Source of the DNA: SIG588 sp045533175
GTDB taxonomy: Bacteria; Bacillota; Clostridia; Oscillospirales; Acutalibacteraceae
DNA: 20,303 bases
Direction of reading: 5' to 3'
Assembly: GCA_045533175.1 (NCBI GenBank)
Contig: JAZSHJ010000024.1
Span: forward strand, 1 to 20,303
Shown here: positions 7,825 to 14,961 of the stretch, one piece after another
Position numbering within the stretch: the first letter of the stretch is position 1
How the letters are laid out: each line of letters starts with the position of its first letter
Notes under the pieces: model-generated
What the model was told of the DNA's origin: nothing
Database searches by the model: none
The model's input: the letters and a program-made list of their open reading frames with translations, nothing else
Translations under genes and position numbers: made by a program

Positions 7825-7865
7825 AAAAAGCCGCGGCACGCGTCAGCGTGACTGCGGCTTTTTTT
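7825..7865 (+). terminator. Terminator after glnA
   Basis: AAAAAGCCGC at 7825-7834 pairs with 7854-7863. An inner CACGC/GCGTG stem lies at 7837-7841 and 7846-7850, with a small internal loop between the two. A T-run to 7865 follows. It begins 4 bases after the glnA stop codon. Confidence 0.92.
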
Positions 7866-7882
7866 GTTTGGGACGAAAAGTG

Positions 7883-7911
7883 TTGCTTTTTGGGGCGATC
7901 TGTGATAGACT
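7883..7911 (+). promoter_or_regulatory. Promoter of the five-gene choline/surface-polymer operon
   Basis: TTGCTT at 7883-7888 and TAGACT at 7906-7911 are separated by 17 bases, with TGA before the -10 (extended -10). Transcription would start near 7918. I found no other promoter or strong terminator between the genes up to 14705, so this probably drives all five. Confidence 0.7.
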
Positions 7912-7957
7912 GAAACTTGTATATATTACCTATTTATTACAAAAAAGAGGTTAGTTT

Positions 7958-9196
7958 ATGCTGCTGTACATCGATCCCGGTACGGGAAGTATGTTGTTTA
8001 CGGTTTTGCTCGGTATTATCGGCGCGGCCGTGTATTCGTTGCGTATGTTTTGGCTCAAGATCCGCCTTAAGGTCAGCGGGGGAAAGGCGGAGATCACGCA
8101 TGAAAAAACACCGTTTGTGATCTTTTCGGATAACAAGAGGTACTGGTCGGTGTTCGAGCCGATCTGCCGCGAGATGGATCGTCGCGGTCACGACGTTGTG
8201 TACCTCACCGCATCGGAGGACGATCCCGCCCTGACTTGCGGGTATCCTCATGTGAAGGCAGAATTTATCGGCAGCGGGAACAAGATGTATGCCCGCTTGA
8301 ATTTTTTGAACGCGACGATCGTGTTGTCCACTACGCCGGGCTTGGATGTGTATCAATGGAAGCGTTCGCGTGATGTGCAATATTACGTGCACATTCCGCA
8401 CGCGGCCAGCGAAATTGTGCTGTACCGTATGTTCGGCATCGACTATTACGATGCGATTTTGTTGTCGGGTGAATATCAGGCACAGAACATTCGCCGTTTG
8501 GAAGAATTGCGCGCTTTGCCCGCCAAAGAACTGCATATGATCGGCATTCCGTATATGGATGAAATGGCGGCACGTTTGGCGCGCGAAGGGGAGGCCTTTG
8601 CGCATGAACGCACCGTGTTGCTGGCTCCTTCGTGGGGGGACAGCGCCATTTTTGCCGTGTACGGCGGTAAGATCATCGATGTGTTGCTGAAAACGGGGTA
8701 TCACGTGATCGTGCGTCCTCACCCGCAATCCTTTACTTCCGAAACCGAAATGATCGAAAAGTTAATGAAGAAGTATCCCGATTCCGAACAACTTGAGTGG
8801 AACCGCGATACCGACAATTTCGACGTGCTTCGCCGTTCGGATATTTTGATCTCGGATTTTTCGGGAGTTATCTTTGATTTCACGTTGGTGTATGATAAAC
8901 CCGTGATTTATACCGATCCCGACTTTGATTTGAGTCCGTACGATGCGTGGTGGATGAACGAACCGTTGTGGACCACCACCGCCTTGCCCCGCATCGGTTG
9001 CAAACTAACCGAAGAAAATATGCAAAATCTCAAAGAGGTTATTGACGAATGTTTGTCTGCTCCCGAATACGCCGAAGGGCGGCGCGCGGTGAAAGCGGAA
9101 ACGTGGGAGCACTTTTCCGAAGGTGCCGTGCGCACGGTAGATTATCTGGAAGCGAAATATGACGAACTGATAAGCGGAAAGGGGAATGACAAATGA
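7958..9196 (+). CDS. CDP-glycerol glycerophosphotransferase-family protein
   Basis: This 412-residue protein belongs to the TagB/TagF-like CDP-glycerol glycerophosphotransferase family (PF04464), which transfers glycerol-phosphate units from CDP-glycerol during teichoic acid synthesis. Visible family residues are His145 and His148 in YYVHIPHAAS, LLAPSWGD at 221-228, IVRPHPQS at 251-258 and ISDFSGVIFDF at 298-308. The first 33 residues are hydrophobic and begin with an unusual YIDPGTGSM motif, so it is probably membrane-anchored; typical TagF proteins lack this. AGAGG at 7946-7950 supports ATG 7958. Its last four bases (ATGA) overlap the start of the YidC-sulfatase gene, implying translational coupling. 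In this operon it may build a polyol-phosphate polymer or move another CDP-linked group; the acceptor is unknown. Confidence 0.85.
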   Translation: MLLYIDPGTGSMLFTVLLGIIGAAVYSLRMFWLKIRLKVSGGKAEITHEKTPFVIFSDNKRYWSVFEPICREMDRRGHDVVYLTASEDDPALTCGYPHVKAEFIGSGNKMYARLNFLNATIVLSTTPGLDVYQWKRSRDVQYYVHIPHAASEIVLYRMFGIDYYDAILLSGEYQAQNIRRLEELRALPAKELHMIGIPYMDEMAARLAREGEAFAHERTVLLAPSWGDSAIFAVYGGKIIDVLLKTGYHVIVRPHPQSFTSETEMIEKLMKKYPDSEQLEWNRDTDNFDVLRRSDILISDFSGVIFDFTLVYDKPVIYTDPDFDLSPYDAWWMNEPLWTTTALPRIGCKLTEENMQNLKEVIDECLSAPEYAEGRRAVKAETWEHFSEGAVRTVDYLEAKYDELISGKGNDK

Positions 9197-11952
9197 CGTT
9201 TTGGTCTATTGCGGAAACGGTGTTTATCGGCCCTTTGAAACTGGTGTTTGAGATCATTTTTCAGTTGACCAACGAGCTGGTGAACCATCCCGGTTTATCC
9301 ATTATCGTGTTGAGTTTGCTGATGAACGTGTTGGTGTTGCCGTTGTATCGCCGTGCGGACGCCATGCAAGAGCAAGCGCGTGACGTGGAAGCCAAACTGC
9401 ACGACGGTGTGGCGCATATCAAACAGACCTTTTCGGGCGACGAACGCATGATGATCTTGCAAGCGTATTATCGCCAGAACAACTATAAACCCACCGATGT
9501 GTTGCACGGTTCGGTTTCGCTGTTGTTGGAAATTCCCTTCTTTATGGCGGCATACCAGTTCCTTTCTCATCTGGAAACGCTGAACGGTGCGTCACTCGGC
9601 CCGATCGCCGATCTTGGTTCTCCCGACGGATTGTTGGTCATCGGTGGGATAACGCTTAATTTGTTGCCCATATTGATGACGCTCGTAAACGTGATCTCCA
9701 GCGCATTGTACCTGAAAGGGTTTCCGTTGAAAACCAAAATTCAGCTGTACGGTATGGCGTTGTTTTTCTTGGTGTTTTTGTACACCTCGCCTGCGGGTTT
9801 GGTGTTCTATTGGACACTCAACAATGTCTTTTCGTTGGTAAAGAACATATTTTACAAGCTCAAAAATCCGCAGAAGGTGTTGCGCATCCTGCTGTCGGTG
9901 CTTGGTGTCGGGGCAGCGGTGTCTTCCGCTTTTGCAGGGCAACTCGGTATTCCCAAAGCGTGGGGTGCGCTGATCGTGATCGGTGTGTTGTTGCAACTGC
10001 CGTTGGTGATCGCCGTGCTGAAGGCAAACGTTAAGTGGCAGTTCAAGGGCGAATGGCCCGCCCCCAATCGTAAACTGTTTTTGGTAGGTGCGCTGTTTTT
10101 GGCGGTGTTCATCGGTCTCACCATTCCCACCACCTATCTTGCAGCATCTCCGCAGGAGTTCGTGGACATCAACCACTTCCACCATCCGCTGTGGTACGTG
10201 GTGAGCTCCGCCGGCATGGCGGTGGGCACGTTCCTTGTGTGGGTGGGGGTGTTCTATTGGCTTGCCACCCCAAAAGGCAAGGTGCTGTTTGAACGTATCT
10301 TGTGGGTGTTGTGCGGTGTGGCAACGATGAACTATATGTTCTTCGGCACCAATCTCGGCAACCTGTCTGCCGCGCTTGTGTACGATACGGCTGTGAGTTT
10401 CACGGCGTATGAGATCGTGATGAATTTGGCGGTGCTGGGCGTGTTGGCGGCGGTCTTGTATTTTGCTATTGTTCATTGGGCCAAAGCGGTGCGGGCGATC
10501 CTGATTGCCGCTACTTTGGCGCTGGTGGTGATGTCGACGGTCAATCTGTTTACCGTCGGTCGTTCGGTGGGTGAACTGAAAAGCGGCAAGCGGGTGAACG
10601 AAAGTGTGCCGCGTTTTGAACTCAGCCAAGACGGGCAAAACGTGGTGGTCATCATGTTGGATCGCGCACTCGGAGAAGTGGTGCCGTTCCTTGTGAACGA
10701 AAAACCCGAACTCAAAGAAGCGTTCGATGGTTTTACCTACTATTCCAACGTCATTTCCTATGGAGGCAATACCAACTTCGGTGTGCCCCCCACCATGGGC
10801 GGTTATGAATACACTCCCGTGGAGATGAACAAACGCGAAAACGAATCTTTAAAAGAAAAACACAACGAATCGCTCAAAGTGATGCCGGCGCTGTTTGCGC
10901 AAAACGGGTATAACGTGACGGTGTGCGATGCGCCGTACGCCAACTATGCGTGGGTACCCGATATGTCCATTTACGACGAGTATCCCACCATTCAGAAGTA
11001 CATTACCAAAGGGTATTTCGGCACTCCCGAAATGAAAGAACGCACCATTCAAAACAATCACCGCAACTTCTTCTGCTTCAGTTTGATGAAAGCGATGCCG
11101 CTGTGTATGCAAAGCGGTATGTACAGCGGTGGCACATACAACCAAGCACAGGTGCAGGGGGTGTCCACCACCCAAACGCGAGAAGGGGTGTCCCGTTCGG
11201 AAGGACTCAGCCAGACGTTCATGGATCCCTACACGACGCTGTGCAATCTTAAAACTATGACGCATATCACCGAAGGCGGAGAAGACAACTTCCTTTTCTT
11301 CTTTAACGACGTGACACATGAATCCATGTTGTTAAAAGAACCGGAATACGAACCTGCCGAAGTGGTGGACAACACCGCCTTCGACGAAGCGAACACGGAT
11401 CGTTTCACCGTGAACGGGCAGACGCTGAACATTGTGGAAGATGCGGATATGACACACTATCAAACCAACATGGCGGCGCTGTTGCAACTTGGCAAATGGT
11501 TTGATTACCTGCGCGAAAACGGGGTGTACGACAACACCAAGATCATTCTGGTGGCGGATCACGGTTCAGGTTTGTGGTTGCTTCCCAATGAATTGAATCT
11601 TGGCTATTTGGATGTCGGACGCGTGTTTCCGCTGTTGATGGTGAAGGATTATAACGCCACGGGATTCACGACGTCGGATGAGTTTATGACGCAGGCGGAC
11701 GTGCCTACCATCGCGTTTGACGGTGCGATCGAAAATCCTGTGAACCCCTTTACGGGCAAGCCGATCAACAATGCCGAAAAAACGGCACACGACCAATTTA
11801 TCATTGCTTCGGATGATTGGGATGTGAACGTCAACAACGGCAACAGTTTCCTGCCGTCCGGCTGGTATGCCGTCACATCGGATATCTGGGATAAATCCGA
11901 TTGGGAGTTTTATAGCGAAGAAACCGTGCTCAAAGAGCACAAAGCTCCTTAA
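9193..11952 (+). CDS. YidC/Oxa1 domain fused to a sulfatase/LtaS-like phosphotransferase domain
   Basis: This 919-residue membrane protein has three parts. Residues 1-225 resemble YidC/Oxa1 insertases: TM1 at about 33-51, the charged cytoplasmic hairpin at about 53-105, LLLEIPFFMAAYQFLS at 110-125, and AGLVFYWTLNN at 201-211. Residues 230-455 are a further multi-pass hydrophobic block. Residues 480-845 are an alkaline-phosphatase-superfamily domain like LtaS and phosphoethanolamine transferases. Candidate active-site residues there are Asp490 (VVIMLDR), Thr527 as nucleophile (GGNTNFG), His709 (DVTHES) and Asp789-His790 (ADHGSG). Asn45 stands where canonical Gram-positive YidC has its conserved TM1 arginine, so ordinary insertase activity is doubtful. 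The gene overlaps the upstream one by ATGA and is 12 bases before licC. I infer a surface-polymer phosphotransferase or a transporter-coupled enzyme. Database labels of plain 'YidC insertase' would hide the C-terminal half. Confidence 0.88.
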   Translation: MTFWSIAETVFIGPLKLVFEIIFQLTNELVNHPGLSIIVLSLLMNVLVLPLYRRADAMQEQARDVEAKLHDGVAHIKQTFSGDERMMILQAYYRQNNYKPTDVLHGSVSLLLEIPFFMAAYQFLSHLETLNGASLGPIADLGSPDGLLVIGGITLNLLPILMTLVNVISSALYLKGFPLKTKIQLYGMALFFLVFLYTSPAGLVFYWTLNNVFSLVKNIFYKLKNPQKVLRILLSVLGVGAAVSSAFAGQLGIPKAWGALIVIGVLLQLPLVIAVLKANVKWQFKGEWPAPNRKLFLVGALFLAVFIGLTIPTTYLAASPQEFVDINHFHHPLWYVVSSAGMAVGTFLVWVGVFYWLATPKGKVLFERILWVLCGVATMNYMFFGTNLGNLSAALVYDTAVSFTAYEIVMNLAVLGVLAAVLYFAIVHWAKAVRAILIAATLALVVMSTVNLFTVGRSVGELKSGKRVNESVPRFELSQDGQNVVVIMLDRALGEVVPFLVNEKPELKEAFDGFTYYSNVISYGGNTNFGVPPTMGGYEYTPVEMNKRENESLKEKHNESLKVMPALFAQNGYNVTVCDAPYANYAWVPDMSIYDEYPTIQKYITKGYFGTPEMKERTIQNNHRNFFCFSLMKAMPLCMQSGMYSGGTYNQAQVQGVSTTQTREGVSRSEGLSQTFMDPYTTLCNLKTMTHITEGGEDNFLFFFNDVTHESMLLKEPEYEPAEVVDNTAFDEANTDRFTVNGQTLNIVEDADMTHYQTNMAALLQLGKWFDYLRENGVYDNTKIILVADHGSGLWLLPNELNLGYLDVGRVFPLLMVKDYNATGFTTSDEFMTQADVPTIAFDGAIENPVNPFTGKPINNAEKTAHDQFIIASDDWDVNVNNGNSFLPSGWYAVTSDIWDKSDWEFYSEETVLKEHKAP

Positions 11953-11964
11953 GGAGGATGTCGT

Positions 11965-12837
11965 ATGGGTTACAAAGTGGATAATGCCGTGATTATGGCG
12001 GCGGGGACGGCCAGCCGTTTTGCCCCGTTGTCCTACGAGCGCCCCAAAGCACTCATCGAAGTGAAGGGCGAGGTGCTGATCGAACGGCAGATCCGTCAAC
12101 TGCGTGAAGCGGGTATTGAACAGATCGTGTTGGTAGTCGGTTACAAAAAAGAGCAGTTTTCCTACCTTGCGGAAAAGTGCGGCGTGATCTTAGTGGAGAA
12201 CAACGACTATCTCACCCGCAACAACAACGCCAGTATTTGGGCGGCGCGGGACTATCTCGGCAACACCTACATCTGTTCATCGGACAACTATTTTTCCGAA
12301 AACCCCTTTGAAGCAGAAGTGGACGATGCGTATTATGCCGCCGTATACGCCGACGGCGAAACGAAGGAATGGTGCATGACCGAAGACGATGCAGGGTACA
12401 TCGATTGCGTACAGATCGGCGGTCGAGATGCGTGGTATATGCTTGGTCACACCTTCTGGTCGGAGGAGTTCAGCCGACGGTTCCTCACCGTTTTGGAAGA
12501 AATCTACGATCATCCTGCCACGGCGGATAAACTGTGGGAATCCATTTTCATGGAGAATCTTGACACCTTGAAAATGAAGATTCGCCGCTATGCCGAGGAT
12601 GTCATTTTTGAGTTTGACACGCTGGACGAGTTGCGGGTGTTTGATGAAAGTTACGTGAACGATACGCGTTCGGCTATTTTAAAATCCATGGCCCAAAGGT
12701 TGGGATGCCGTGAAGCGGATATCACCGAAGTGACCGCGTACAAAACGGCCGATAACGCGGCGGCAGGGATGTGTTTTTTGACGGGCGGACGCCGCTTTCA
12801 GTACACCTATGAAAACTGTGAGTTAAAGGAAGTGTAA
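11965..12837 (+). CDS. licC: Choline-phosphate cytidylyltransferase with C-terminal extension
   Basis: LicC makes CDP-choline from phosphocholine and CTP in the cytoplasm. The first 230 residues follow pneumococcal LicC closely: the nucleotide-binding loop MAAGTASRFAPLSYERPKAL at 11-30, VVGYKKEQF at 57-65, the metal Asp107 in SSDNYF, and KEW at 134-136 aligning with LicC's NEW near the choline site. The protein has 290 residues, while pneumococcal LicC has about 229. The extra 60 residues (ADITEVTAYK...GGRRFQYTYE) resemble the start of a choline-kinase N-lobe cut off before its nucleotide-binding part. AAGGAGGA just before ATG 11965 is a near-perfect ribosome binding site overlapping the previous stop. 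licA follows after 3 bases. Confidence 0.9.
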   Translation: MGYKVDNAVIMAAGTASRFAPLSYERPKALIEVKGEVLIERQIRQLREAGIEQIVLVVGYKKEQFSYLAEKCGVILVENNDYLTRNNNASIWAARDYLGNTYICSSDNYFSENPFEAEVDDAYYAAVYADGETKEWCMTEDDAGYIDCVQIGGRDAWYMLGHTFWSEEFSRRFLTVLEEIYDHPATADKLWESIFMENLDTLKMKIRRYAEDVIFEFDTLDELRVFDESYVNDTRSAILKSMAQRLGCREADITEVTAYKTADNAAAGMCFLTGGRRFQYTYENCELKEV

Positions 12838-12840
12838 ATC

Positions 12841-13737
12841 GTGAGAGAGATTGTGAAAGCCGATCTTACACAGGTTCAAAACCTGCTGTCGGACGTGTTG
12901 GGAGTGGATGGTTACAAGGATATTGCGCGTATGGGCGGCCTTACGAACCATACATATCACGTAACGTTGGACGACGGGCGAGAATACGTGGTGCGCATTC
13001 CCGGCGAAGGTACGGAAGAATTGATCGTGCGTCACGACGAGGAGATCAGCACCCGTTTGGCGTGTGATCTCGGGGTGGATGCGGAGTTGCTCTATTTCGG
13101 TAAAGACGGATCCAAAGTGACGGTGTTTATTCCCAACGCGGTCACCATGTCCTCCGAAACGTTGCATGAAGAGAGACACATCCGTCAGATGGCGGAGATC
13201 TACAAGAAAATGCATTCCTGCGGTGCGGACACGGGTGTATCGTTTGAGGTGTTCGATATGGCGGCGGGCTACGAGAAGATCATTGCCGACATGAACGTGC
13301 CTATGTTTGCGGATTATGTCGAAAACAAAGGAAAAGTGATGCGCATCAAAGCCGAGATCGATGCCGCGGTGAACCCCCAAAAAGTGCCTTGTCACAACGA
13401 TCCCTTGTGTGAAAACTGGGTGGAAGGCGATGGGCGGATGTATCTTATCGATTGGGAATACGCCGGCATGAACGACGGTATGTGGGATGTGGCGGACGTG
13501 TGCATTGAAGCGGGCTTCGACGAAGTGCACGAAGAGATGTTGCTCAAAGCCTATCTGGATCGTGAACCGACGGTGACCGATAAAAAGCATTTTGTTGCCG
13601 CGAAATGTTATGTGGATTTTCTGTGGACGCTGTGGGCGAAAGCCCGCGTGCCCTATGACGGGCAACCGATGGAAGATTGGGCTGTGGAGCGTTATGCGCG
13701 TTTGAAAGATAATATCACGGCGTTTGAAAACATTTGA
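12841..13737 (+). CDS. licA: Choline kinase
   Basis: LicA phosphorylates imported choline to phosphocholine with ATP, the step before LicC. The 298-residue protein shows the choline/ethanolamine kinase pattern: GLTNHTYHV and YVVRIPGEGTEELI in the N-lobe (about 38-64), the catalytic loop CHNDPLCENW with Asp and Asn near residue 185, and IDWEYAGMND, the DFG-like metal-binding Asp motif, near 203-212. The start is GTG 12841, with AAAGGAAG at 12826-12833 placed 7 bases upstream. Only 3 bases separate it from licC, and licB follows 14 bases later, so cotranscription is very likely. Confidence 0.93.
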   Translation: MREIVKADLTQVQNLLSDVLGVDGYKDIARMGGLTNHTYHVTLDDGREYVVRIPGEGTEELIVRHDEEISTRLACDLGVDAELLYFGKDGSKVTVFIPNAVTMSSETLHEERHIRQMAEIYKKMHSCGADTGVSFEVFDMAAGYEKIIADMNVPMFADYVENKGKVMRIKAEIDAAVNPQKVPCHNDPLCENWVEGDGRMYLIDWEYAGMNDGMWDVADVCIEAGFDEVHEEMLLKAYLDREPTVTDKKHFVAAKCYVDFLWTLWAKARVPYDGQPMEDWAVERYARLKDNITAFENI

Positions 13738-13751
13738 GGAGGATATGAGCG

Positions 13752-14705
13752 ATGTTTGCAGGAATTATTGCGGGTGTTACGTGGGCACTTGAAACGGTGA
13801 TCTTAGGTATTGCGTTGGCAATGAGCCCGTTTTGCTCCACCGAACAAGCGGTGTTTTTGGCACCGTTTGTCAGCACCTTCCTTCACGATGCGTGTTCCGC
13901 TGTGTGGTCGTTTATCTATAACGGCGTGCGGGGCAATCTCGGCAATGTGTGGAAAGCGTTTAAGACCAAAAGCGGCAAGTGGGTTGTCGCGGCGGCGGTT
14001 ATCGGCGGCCCGATCGGCATGACGGGTTATGTGATGGCGGTCAACTATATGGGGGCGTCCATCGGTGCGGTGGCAAGCGCTATTTTTCCCGCTATCGGCA
14101 GCGTGCTTGCCTATCTCTTCTTGAAAGAGAAGATGAAGTGGTATCAATGGCTCTTTTTGGTGCTGACCTTGCTTGGCGTGTATGGTCTCAGTTACGATCC
14201 CACCTTGAATATTCAGAATTTCTGGCTCGGCTTGCTCGGTGCGCTGATGTGCGCCTTCGGTTGGGGTATCGAGGCGGTGGTGCTGGCGAAATGCCTGAAG
14301 GATCCCGAAGTGACCGATGAATACGCGCTGCAGATCCGTCAGACCACATCGGCGTTGGTGTACGGTATCGTCATCCTTCCCGTGATCGGCGGCTGGAAAT
14401 TCACGGTTGGTTTGTTCACGGCGGGAACGGGCTGGCTGCTGCCCACCATTGTGATCGCGGCATTGATGGCGACGGTGTCGTACCTGTTCTATTACAAAGC
14501 TATCGCACAGATCGGTGCATCCAAGGCCATGGCGCTCAACGTGACCTATTCCGCATGGGCCATTGTGTTTTCGTCGGTATGGACGTTGCTTTTGGGCGGC
14601 AAGGTGGAACTTTCCTTGCTCACCGTGGGGTGTGCCGTGGTGGTGCTGGTATGCGGTATTTTTGCGGCGGCGGATTTTAAAGAAATTTTGGGAAAAAGCA
14701 AATAA
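13752..14705 (+). CDS. licB: Choline transporter, EamA/DMT family
   Basis: LicB imports choline across the membrane for LicA and LicC. The 317-residue protein has about ten hydrophobic segments in two EamA-like repeats. The first repeat contains GPIGMTGYVMAVNYMGASIG around residues 89-108 and ends with AYLFLKEKMKW; the second contains YYKAIAQIGASKAMALNVTYS. Helix-ending conserved Lys-Glu residues are typical of drug/metabolite transporters. GGAGG at 13738-13742, directly after the licA stop, sits 9 bases before ATG 13752; an ATG at 13745 is too close and out of frame. Assignment as LicB rather than another DMT exporter rests mainly on the licC-licA neighbourhood plus sequence resemblance. Confidence 0.87.
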   Translation: MFAGIIAGVTWALETVILGIALAMSPFCSTEQAVFLAPFVSTFLHDACSAVWSFIYNGVRGNLGNVWKAFKTKSGKWVVAAAVIGGPIGMTGYVMAVNYMGASIGAVASAIFPAIGSVLAYLFLKEKMKWYQWLFLVLTLLGVYGLSYDPTLNIQNFWLGLLGALMCAFGWGIEAVVLAKCLKDPEVTDEYALQIRQTTSALVYGIVILPVIGGWKFTVGLFTAGTGWLLPTIVIAALMATVSYLFYYKAIAQIGASKAMALNVTYSAWAIVFSSVWTLLLGGKVELSLLTVGCAVVVLVCGIFAAADFKEILGKSK

Positions 14706-14712
14706 AAAACAC

Positions 14713-14741
14713 TTGCAAAATCATAAAGGTTGTGCTATAAT
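14713..14741 (+). promoter_or_regulatory. Promoter of the glycine riboswitch and AGCS gene
   Basis: TTGCAA at 14713-14718 and a consensus TATAAT at 14736-14741 have a 17-base spacer, with TGC before the -10. The start near 14748 gives a leader of about 214 nt that carries the riboswitch. There is no terminator between licB and this promoter, so operon read-through could also enter the leader. Confidence 0.9.
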
Positions 14742-14771
14742 CATTGCCGACAATTATATATCCGGATGAGA

Positions 14772-14795
14772 CGTTCAGAACAAACGGACTGAACG
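14772..14795 (+). promoter_or_regulatory. Leader hairpin upstream of the glycine aptamer
   Basis: CGTTCAG at 14772-14778 pairs with CTGAACG at 14789-14795 across a 10-base loop, ending 5 bases before the aptamer. Its place fits the remnant or 'ghost' aptamer stem reported beside single-aptamer glycine riboswitches, but this is inference. Confidence 0.4.
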
Positions 14796-14800
14796 AGGAC

Positions 14801-14884
14801 GGAGCTTTGGAGACGCTCACGTATGTGAGGGCCGAAGGTGCAAGCGTAGAAACTACGTAAACTCTCAGGCAAAAGGACAAAGAC
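14801..14884 (+). promoter_or_regulatory. Glycine riboswitch, single aptamer
   Basis: The glycine aptamer consensus is clear. P1 is formed by CTTTG 14805-14809 with CAAAG 14878-14882, and P2 by GGAGA with TCTC. A hairpin from GCTCAC with GTGAG follows, then the conserved GCCGAAGGTGCAAGCG, a CGTAG/CTACG hairpin and the signature ACTCTCAGGCAAAAGGACAAAG. Only one full aptamer is present; the common tandem second copy is absent. A leader terminator lies 22 bases downstream, so control is probably at transcription elongation. The gene served is an AGCS amino acid symporter, a usual target of this riboswitch class. Whether glycine turns it on or off is not settled by the sequence. Confidence 0.95.
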
Positions 14885-14905
14885 GCAATTTATGTGTTCA
14901 CATTC

Positions 14906-14945
14906 TTTTGACAGTACGTATTTCTGCGTGCTGTCAAAATTTTTT
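14906..14945 (+). terminator. Riboswitch expression-platform terminator
   Basis: Bases 14906-14918 (TTTTGACAGTACG) pair with 14927-14939 (one T-G pair) across an 8-base loop, and a run of T follows to 14945. The ATG of the symporter is 16 bases later. The 3' strand of aptamer P1 (CAAAGA, 14878-14883) can pair imperfectly with the 5' arm (TCTTTTG), which would make a weak antiterminator. That reading favours glycine-induced termination. Confidence 0.88.
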
Positions 14946-14961
14946 GTTTTGAGGTGGAAGA

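Noticed and set aside
9592..10638. A 348-residue minus-strand frame inside the YidC-fusion gene
   Set aside because: It is His/Gln/Arg-rich antisense of a membrane protein, with no motif or ribosome binding site.
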